From Haloarchaeobius litoreus (GTDB taxonomy: Archaea; Halobacteriota; Halobacteria; Halobacteriales; Natrialbaceae), in contig NZ_JANHJR010000002.1 of NCBI RefSeq assembly GCF_024495425.1, positions 558,001 to 622,000 on the forward strand: a stretch of DNA of 64,000 bases, given 5' to 3'. The stretch's first letter is position 1. Every line of letters starts with the position of its first letter. The notes under the pieces are model-generated. The model was not told the origin of the DNA. It ran no database searches and was given only the letters and a program-made list of their open reading frames with translations. This document shows, in pieces, positions 58,812 to 64,000 of this stretch. Both the position numbers and the translations under genes were made by a program.

Positions 58812-58990
58812 TTCGGAGCGAGCGCCAGCGAGCGAGAATCTCCGATTCGCGAGCGGGGAGCGGAGCGACCCGCGAGCAGGGCGCTGTTCGGAGCGAGCGC
58901 CAGCGAGCGAGAATCTCCGATTCGCGAGCGGGGAGCGGAGCGACCCGCGAGCAGGAGGGCGGTTCGGAGCGAGCGCTAGCGAGCGCATCG
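58812..58990. repeat. 75-bp tandem repeat, two and a half copies
   Basis: The unit starts ttcggagcgagcgccagcga and continues with gcgagaatctccgattcgcg, a short hairpin, and agcggggagcggagcgaccc. Copies begin at 58812, 58887 and 58963 (period 75 and 76), and the third is cut off at about 58990. It carries a relative of the phrase seen at 23.8 kb. The gap 58807-59042 has no gene besides. Confidence 0.85.
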
Positions 58991-59012
58991 TGGCGACCCA
59001 GCGGAGCAAAGT

Positions 59013-59032
59013 TTTACTAAGGAGCGAGTAAA
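59013..59032. promoter_or_regulatory. Palindrome upstream of gnaD
   Basis: TTTACT-aaggagcg-AGTAAA has perfect 6-bp arms and an 8-base spacer and ends ten bases before the ATG. As the left arm lies at about -30 from the start codon it may overlap the TATA element of a leaderless promoter. The same layout is seen before gdh. Confidence 0.55.
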
Positions 59033-59042
59033 CACACTCACC

Positions 59043-60281
59043 ATGGGCATCGATTACACGCAGCTACACGACCCGAACGCGGAGTACACGATGCGGGACC
59101 TCTCCGCGGAGACGATGGGCGTGACACGCGAGCGCGGCGGCGACCGGGACGTCGAGATAACCGACGTGCAGACGACGATGGTCGACGGGAACTTCCCGTG
59201 GACCCTGGTCCGGATCTACACCGACGCCGGCGTCGTCGGCACCGGCGAGGCGTACTGGGGCGCTGGCGTCCCCGAACTCATCGAGCGCATGAAACCGTTC
59301 GTCGTCGGGGAGAACCCGCTCGACATCGACCGTCTCTACGAACACCTCATCCAGAAGATGTCCGGCGAGGGGTCGGTCGAGGGCATCACCGTCACCGCCA
59401 TCGCCGGCATCGAGGTCGCACTGCACGACCTCGCCGGGAAGATACTCGAGGTTCCGGCCTACCAGCTGCTCGGCGGGAAGTACCGCGACGAGATGCGCGT
59501 CTACTGCGACTGCCACACCGAGGAAGAGGCCGACCCGGAGGCCTGTGCCGACGAGGCCGAGCGCGTCGTCGAGGAGCTGGGTTACGACGCCCTGAAGTTC
59601 GACCTCGACGTGCCGTCGGGGCTGGAGAAGGACCGCGCGAACCGGCACCTCCGTCCGGGCGAGATCCGCCACAAGGCGGAGATCGTCGAGCAGGTGACCG
59701 AGCGCGTGAAGGACCGCGCGGACGTGGCGTTCGACTGCCACTGGACGTTCTCGGGTGGGTCGGCGAAGCGCCTCGCCAGCGCCATCGAGGAGTACGACGT
59801 GTGGTGGCTGGAGGACCCCGTCCCGCCGGAGAACCTGGAGGTCCAGAAGGAGGTCACGGGGTCGACCATCACCCCCATCACGGTCGGCGAGAACCGGTAC
59901 CGTGTGACCGAGGAGCGCCGCCTCATCGAGGAGCAGGCGGTCGACATCGTCGCGCCCGACATGCCGAAGGTCGGCGGGATGCGCGAGACGCGGAAGATCG
60001 CCGATGTGGCGAACCAGTACTACGTCCCGGTCGCGATGCACAACGTCTCCTCGCCGGTCGCGACGATGGCCAGCGCGCACGTCGGCGCGGCCATCCCGAA
60101 CGCGCTCGCCGTCGAGTACCACTCCTACGAGCTCGGCTGGTGGGAGGACCTCGTCGAGGAGGACGTCATCGAGGACGGCTACATCGAGGTTCCCGAGGAG
60201 CCCGGCCTCGGTGTCACCCTCGACATGGACGCCGTCGCGGAGCACATGGTCGAGGGCGAGACGCTGTTTGACGAAGCGTAG
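59043..60281 (+). CDS. gnaD: Gluconate dehydratase
   Basis: The 412-residue enolase-superfamily enzyme has GVVGTGEAYWGAGVPELIER, then the acid/base Lys in YDALKFDLDVPSGLEKDRAN, metal ligands in VAFDCHWTF (Asp), VWWLEDPVPPENLE (Glu) and TVGENRYRVTEE (Glu), and AMHNVSSPVATMASAH (His). It removes water from gluconate to give 2-keto-3-deoxygluconate, the second step after glucose dehydrogenase. The kinase and aldolase of the pathway are not in the window. The region to 60405 has no gene. Confidence 0.9.
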   Translation: MGIDYTQLHDPNAEYTMRDLSAETMGVTRERGGDRDVEITDVQTTMVDGNFPWTLVRIYTDAGVVGTGEAYWGAGVPELIERMKPFVVGENPLDIDRLYEHLIQKMSGEGSVEGITVTAIAGIEVALHDLAGKILEVPAYQLLGGKYRDEMRVYCDCHTEEEADPEACADEAERVVEELGYDALKFDLDVPSGLEKDRANRHLRPGEIRHKAEIVEQVTERVKDRADVAFDCHWTFSGGSAKRLASAIEEYDVWWLEDPVPPENLEVQKEVTGSTITPITVGENRYRVTEERRLIEEQAVDIVAPDMPKVGGMRETRKIADVANQYYVPVAMHNVSSPVATMASAHVGAAIPNALAVEYHSYELGWWEDLVEEDVIEDGYIEVPEEPGLGVTLDMDAVAEHMVEGETLFDEA

Positions 60282-60405
60282 TGGAACGGAGCTTCGGCGA
60301 GCAGGAGAATCTTCGATCCTCCGAGTTCGACGAGGCGTAAGGAAAGTGAAGTTGTTCTAATTCAACTTAGTTAGCGTTTTGTGCCGTTCCCGTGGAGTCC
60401 CTTCT

Positions 60406-60909
60406 ATGCCACAGCAGTGCGGCCGGGAGACGACACTCCGGGAGTCGTTCACCGAGATGAGCGAGATACTGATGCCGAACAGCACGAACAACCTCGGGCG
60501 CGCCCTCGGCGGGTCCGTCCTCCACTGGATGGACATCTGTGGGGCCATCGCCGCGCGCCGGTTCTCGCAGCGGCAGGTGGTCACGGCGTCGATGGACCAC
60601 GTCGACTTCATCGCACCCATCGAGCTGGGGGACATCGTCACCGTCACGGGCTACGTCTTCGACACGGGCCGGACCAGCATGGACGTGAAGGTCGACGTAC
60701 TGGCCGAACGGCCGAGTCACGGCGAGACGGCCGAGACGGCGAGTTCGTTCTTCAGCTTCGTCGCGCTCGACGCCGACGAGCGACCGACCGAGATACCGGC
60801 GCTCCGGTGCCCGACCGAGGAGCAGCGCGAACTCCGCGACGACGCGCTGGCGGAGCGACGGCAGCGGCGGCGCGAGCTCGCGGTGGACGGAAGCCACAAA
60901 ACAAGCTAG
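60406..60909 (+). CDS. Acyl-CoA thioesterase (hotdog fold)
   Basis: From ATG 60406 (MPQQCGRETTLRESFTEMSE) the 167-residue protein has MPNSTNNLGRALGGSVLHWM with DICGAIAARRF, the helix-Asp signature of YciA-type thioesterases, and VVTASMDHVDFIAPIELGDI in the following strand. The C-terminus is Arg-rich (ERRQRRRELAV). It splits acyl-CoA to the acid; chain length is unknown. A short inverted repeat acaagctagtttgt overlaps its end and may serve as terminator. Confidence 0.9.
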   Translation: MPQQCGRETTLRESFTEMSEILMPNSTNNLGRALGGSVLHWMDICGAIAARRFSQRQVVTASMDHVDFIAPIELGDIVTVTGYVFDTGRTSMDVKVDVLAERPSHGETAETASSFFSFVALDADERPTEIPALRCPTEEQRELRDDALAERRQRRRELAVDGSHKTS

Positions 60910-61029
60910 TTTGTATTAGTTCAATTCTGTTGGGGAATCTTTATACCGTCCGCCTCTGACAGCACATATTGCGACTGCCCCGCCCCGTCCCCCGGATGTG
61001 GGGGCTCGAAGCGACCCGTAGTGACAACC

Positions 61030-61560
61030 ATGGACTGCCCGGACTGCGGACACGAGCCGACGCGCGTGGTCGACACGGCGACGAGTGCCGACGGGACCGC
61101 GGTGCGTCGGCGGCGCGAGTGCACGACGTGTTCGTTCCGGTTCACGACCTACGAGCGGACCGAGTGGGACTCGCTCCGCGTCGAGAAGCGTGACGGGAGC
61201 GTCGAGCCGTTCGACCGCGAGAAGCTCCGCGCCGGTGTCGAGCGAGCCGTCGAGAAGCGACCCGTCGGCGCCGACGACGTTGCGACCCTCGTGGACGCCG
61301 TGAAGGCGGACCTGCTGGACGACGACGGCCGAGTCGTCACGTCCGAGCGCGTCGGCGCGCTCGTCTCCGAACGACTGCGGTCGCTCGACGGTGTCGCCTA
61401 CGTCCGCTTCGTCTCGGTGTACCGTGCGTTCTCGGACCCGGCGGCGTTCCGGCGCGAACTCGACGCGGTGCTCGACGAGGCCGACGACGCCGTGGACGGC
61501 GACGCCGCTGCAGACGACGGGGCGGGGCAGCCACGCGACCAGACGGAATCCGACACATGA
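61030..61560 (+). CDS. nrdR: Transcriptional repressor NrdR
   Basis: The 176-residue product from ATG 61030 (a GTG three codons earlier is possible) has the zinc ribbon MDCPDCGHEPTRVVDTATSA with RRRECTTCSFRFTTYERTEW and an ATP-cone (SLRVEKRDGSVEPFDREKLR then VSERLRSLDGVAYVRFVSVY). NrdR senses ATP/dATP and represses ribonucleotide reductase genes. It overlaps nrdA by four bases and so controls its own operon. The acidic tail (DDAVDGDAAADDGAG) is a haloarchaeal addition. Confidence 0.9.
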   Translation: MDCPDCGHEPTRVVDTATSADGTAVRRRRECTTCSFRFTTYERTEWDSLRVEKRDGSVEPFDREKLRAGVERAVEKRPVGADDVATLVDAVKADLLDDDGRVVTSERVGALVSERLRSLDGVAYVRFVSVYRAFSDPAAFRRELDAVLDEADDAVDGDAAADDGAGQPRDQTESDT

Positions 61561-64000
61561 GTCAGCAATCTACACGGACGACGACGGTCCGGTCCATCCT
61601 CGACCGGGCGCGACGCGACGACGCACAGGCACTGACCGACGACAGCGTCGACCGACTCGCCGACGAGATAGCGCGCAACCTGTACGACGGAGCCGACCGC
61701 GACGAGGTGTACGAGGCGACCATCCAGTCGCTCACGGCCCGAATCGAGCGCGAACCGGCGTTCAAGCGGGTCGCCGCCGACGTGTTCCGGCAGCGCTACT
61801 ACCGAGAGCTCATCGGGGCCGACGAGACGGGCGAGGAGCTCCACCGGGCCTACCGCCGAACGTTCGTCGAGAACGTCCAGCGCGGGGTCGAACTCGACCT
61901 GCTCGACGAGCGCCTCGTGCAGCGGTTCGACCTCGACGTCCTGGCGGGCGAACTCGTCATCGAGCGCGACGAACTGTTCGAGTACATGGCGATGGAGACG
62001 CTCGCCCAGCGCTACTTCCTCAAGACGGAGGAGGGCGGCGAGCACCTCGAGCTCCCGCAGGCGTTCTGGATGCGCGTGGCGATGGGGCTGGCCGTCGAGG
62101 AGGACGATCCACAGGCCCGCGCGCTGGAGTTCTACGAGGTGCTCTCGAAGCTGGCGTTCACGCCGTCCTCACCCACCCTGTTCCACAGCGGGACGGTCCA
62201 CCCGCAGCTCTCCTCCTGCTACCTGACGACGGTGGAGGACGACCTCGAGCACATCTTCGACTCGTACAAGCACCACGCCCAGCTCTCGAAGTGGAGCGGC
62301 GGCCTCGGAAACGACTGGACGAACCTCCGTGCGGCCGGCGCGCTCATCGAGAGCACGGGCGTCGAGTCCACCGGCACCGTCCCCTTCCTCAAGATATCGA
62401 ACGACGTGACCGCTGCCATCAACCGGTCGGGCAAGCGCCGCGGCGCGGCGTGTGCCTACCTCGAGTGCTGGCACCTCGACTTCCCCGCGTTCTGTGACCT
62501 CCGGCGGAACACGGGCGACGAGCGACGGCGGACCCACGACATGAACACCGCTGCCTGGATTCCGGACCTGTTCATGGAGCGCGTCGAGGCCGGCGAGGAG
62601 TGGACCCTGTTCAGCCCCGACGAGGTGCCCGAGCTCCACGGACTCTACGGCAGCGAGTTCGCCGCGCAGTACCGCGAGTACGAGGACGCCGCCGACGCGG
62701 GCGAGCTCCGGCAGTTCGAGCGCGTCGACGCCGCGGAGCTGTGGCGCACGATGCTCACGCGCCTGTTCGAGACGGGCCACCCGTGGCTGACGTTCAAGGA
62801 CCCCTGCAACGTCCGGTCGCCGCAGGACCACGTCGGCACCGTCCACTCCTCGAACCTCTGCACCGAGATCACGCTGAACACGAGCGCCGACGAGCACGCG
62901 GTCTGCAACCTCGGCTCGGTGAACCTCGCCACGCACGTCGTCGACGGCGAACTCGACCGCGACCGCCTCGCCGACACCGTCGAGACGGCGATGCGGATGC
63001 TCGACAACGTCGTCGACCTCTGTTTCTACCCGACCGAGCAGGCCGAGCACGCGAACATGCAACATCGACCGGTCGGCCTCGGCGTGATGGGCTTCCACGA
63101 CGCGCTCATGCACCTGGAGATCCCGATGGCGAGCGAGCGGGCGGTCGAGCTCGCGAACCGCTGGCAGGAGTTCGTCTCCTACCACGCAATCCTGAACAGC
63201 TCGCGGCTGGCCGCCGACCGAGGCGCGTACCCGAGCTACGAGGGCTCGAAGTGGGACCGCGGGCTGTTACCGCAGGACACCGTCGACCTGCTCGAGGACG
63301 AGCGTGGCCGCGACGTCCCGACCGACCGCACTGAGACCCTGGACTGGTCGGTCGTCCGCGAGCACGTCGCCGAGCACGGGATGCGCAACTCGAACACGAT
63401 GGCAGTCGCGCCGACGGCGACCATCTCGACCATCAACGGGACGACGCCGTCCATCGAGCCCATCTACTCCAACCTCTACGTGAAGTCGAACATGTCCGGC
63501 GACTTCACCGTCGTCAACGACCAGCTCGTCGCCGACCTCAGGGAGCGCGGGCTCTGGGACGACGAACTGATCGACCGCATCAAGTTCCACGACGGCTCCG
63601 TCCAGGAGATCGGCGAGATTCCGGCGGAGATTCGGGAGCGCTACCGCGGCGCGTTCGAGATCGATCCGCGCCACCAGCTCCGGCTCACGGCCCACCGAGG
63701 GACGTGGATCGACCAGTCCGTCTCGCACAACGTCTTCTTCCCATCGACCGACGGCTCGCTGCTCGGCGACGTCTACCGGACCGCGTGGGAGCTCGGCCTG
63801 AAGACGACGTACTACCTCCGGACCCTCGGCGCGTCGCAGATAGAGAAGACCACGCTCGACATGGGCGAGTACGGCCGCACGCAGCACCGCGACGGTGGGG
63901 CGGGGGGTGGCGACCCGGGGGACGGTGACCGCGACGGAACCGCCGCCGACGGCGGGCGCGACGTGGCCACCGCCGGCCACGCGGAGGACTCGTCCGACCT
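61557..64000 (+). CDS. nrdA: Ribonucleoside-diphosphate reductase, alpha subunit (class I type, 3' end missing)
   Basis: At least 814 residues are seen; the gene leaves the window. Class I features are the active-site Cys in PQLSSCYLTTVEDD, HSSNLCTEITLNTS with the catalytic N-x-C-x-E, AVCNLGSVNLATHV with the third Cys, NSNTMAVAPTATISTINGTT, and the radical-transfer Tyr pair in LKTTYYLRTLGASQ. The Tyr pair indicates that a beta (NrdB) subunit is needed. The N-terminus starts at SILDRARRDDAQALTDDSVD, so the usual R-D-G beta hairpin of the ATP-cone is missing. It reduces ribonucleotides for DNA synthesis. Confidence 0.92.
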   Translation, partial: MSQQSTRTTTVRSILDRARRDDAQALTDDSVDRLADEIARNLYDGADRDEVYEATIQSLTARIEREPAFKRVAADVFRQRYYRELIGADETGEELHRAYRRTFVENVQRGVELDLLDERLVQRFDLDVLAGELVIERDELFEYMAMETLAQRYFLKTEEGGEHLELPQAFWMRVAMGLAVEEDDPQARALEFYEVLSKLAFTPSSPTLFHSGTVHPQLSSCYLTTVEDDLEHIFDSYKHHAQLSKWSGGLGNDWTNLRAAGALIESTGVESTGTVPFLKISNDVTAAINRSGKRRGAACAYLECWHLDFPAFCDLRRNTGDERRRTHDMNTAAWIPDLFMERVEAGEEWTLFSPDEVPELHGLYGSEFAAQYREYEDAADAGELRQFERVDAAELWRTMLTRLFETGHPWLTFKDPCNVRSPQDHVGTVHSSNLCTEITLNTSADEHAVCNLGSVNLATHVVDGELDRDRLADTVETAMRMLDNVVDLCFYPTEQAEHANMQHRPVGLGVMGFHDALMHLEIPMASERAVELANRWQEFVSYHAILNSSRLAADRGAYPSYEGSKWDRGLLPQDTVDLLEDERGRDVPTDRTETLDWSVVREHVAEHGMRNSNTMAVAPTATISTINGTTPSIEPIYSNLYVKSNMSGDFTVVNDQLVADLRERGLWDDELIDRIKFHDGSVQEIGEIPAEIRERYRGAFEIDPRHQLRLTAHRGTWIDQSVSHNVFFPSTDGSLLGDVYRTAWELGLKTTYYLRTLGASQIEKTTLDMGEYGRTQHRDGGAGGGDPGDGDRDGTAADGGRDVATAGHAEDSSD

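Noticed and set aside
58812-58990. CRISPR array or coding repeat
   Set aside because: The 75-76-bp units are contiguous without unique spacers, and the open frame through them is only a by-product of GC content.

Overview
The window comes from a haloarchaeon (class Halobacteria). The proteins are strongly acidic, the chromosomal DNA is very GC-rich with C or G at third positions, and the gene families are typical of the class: transcription factor S, 2-oxoacid:ferredoxin oxidoreductase, geranylgeranyl reductase, HTH_10 regulators, and the GfcR / glucose dehydrogenase / gluconate dehydratase set of the semi-phosphorylative Entner-Doudoroff pathway. I recognise no rRNA, tRNA or CRISPR array.

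Layout. 0-37.8 kb is ordinary chromosome. It starts inside a secreted lipoprotein with an unusual FPGD hexapeptide array. It continues through small membrane and zinc-ribbon proteins, methylmalonyl-CoA mutase (6.3-8.0 kb) and its epimerase (10.6 kb), korAB (13.0-15.7 kb), a rhodanese-metallo-beta-lactamase fusion, a ferredoxin next to geranylgeranyl reductase, an M20 amidohydrolase, Nudix, HAD and DUF genes, and tfs. It ends with a Tat-exported 680-residue protein (34.5-36.6 kb) whose cysteine-rich last 75 residues look like halocin C8, followed by a membrane protein.

37.9-52.97 kb is an integrated element of about 15 kb, clearly AT-richer and with different codon use. It is bounded by a 19-bp direct repeat, and the right copy is the 3' end of a conserved host gene (52945-53535, minus). 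It carries a 313-residue tyrosine integrase, a second shorter integrase and a broken third copy, two PD-(D/E)XK-type nucleases, a DUF429 protein, small DNA-binding and zinc proteins, an AAA+ ATPase beside an inverted-repeat region, and an S10-like protein. A two-gene module at its right end has a second product with a HEPN-like RX4H motif, which makes it a candidate anti-virus system.

53-64 kb is chromosome again: glutaredoxin, an ArsA/Get3-type ATPase, the gdh-gfcR operon, a HAD phosphatase, gnaD, a hotdog thioesterase, and an nrdR-nrdA operon that runs off the end. gdh and gnaD share a palindrome in their upstream regions that is a candidate operator for GfcR. Intergenic regions at 23.7-23.9, 28.4-28.8 and 58.8-59.0 kb hold a family of palindromic GC-rich repeats.

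The strongest leads are the halocin-like precursor, the HEPN-like two-gene module, the element boundaries with a swapped stop codon, and the element-borne S10-like protein. All functions here are read from sequence alone; no database search was run.
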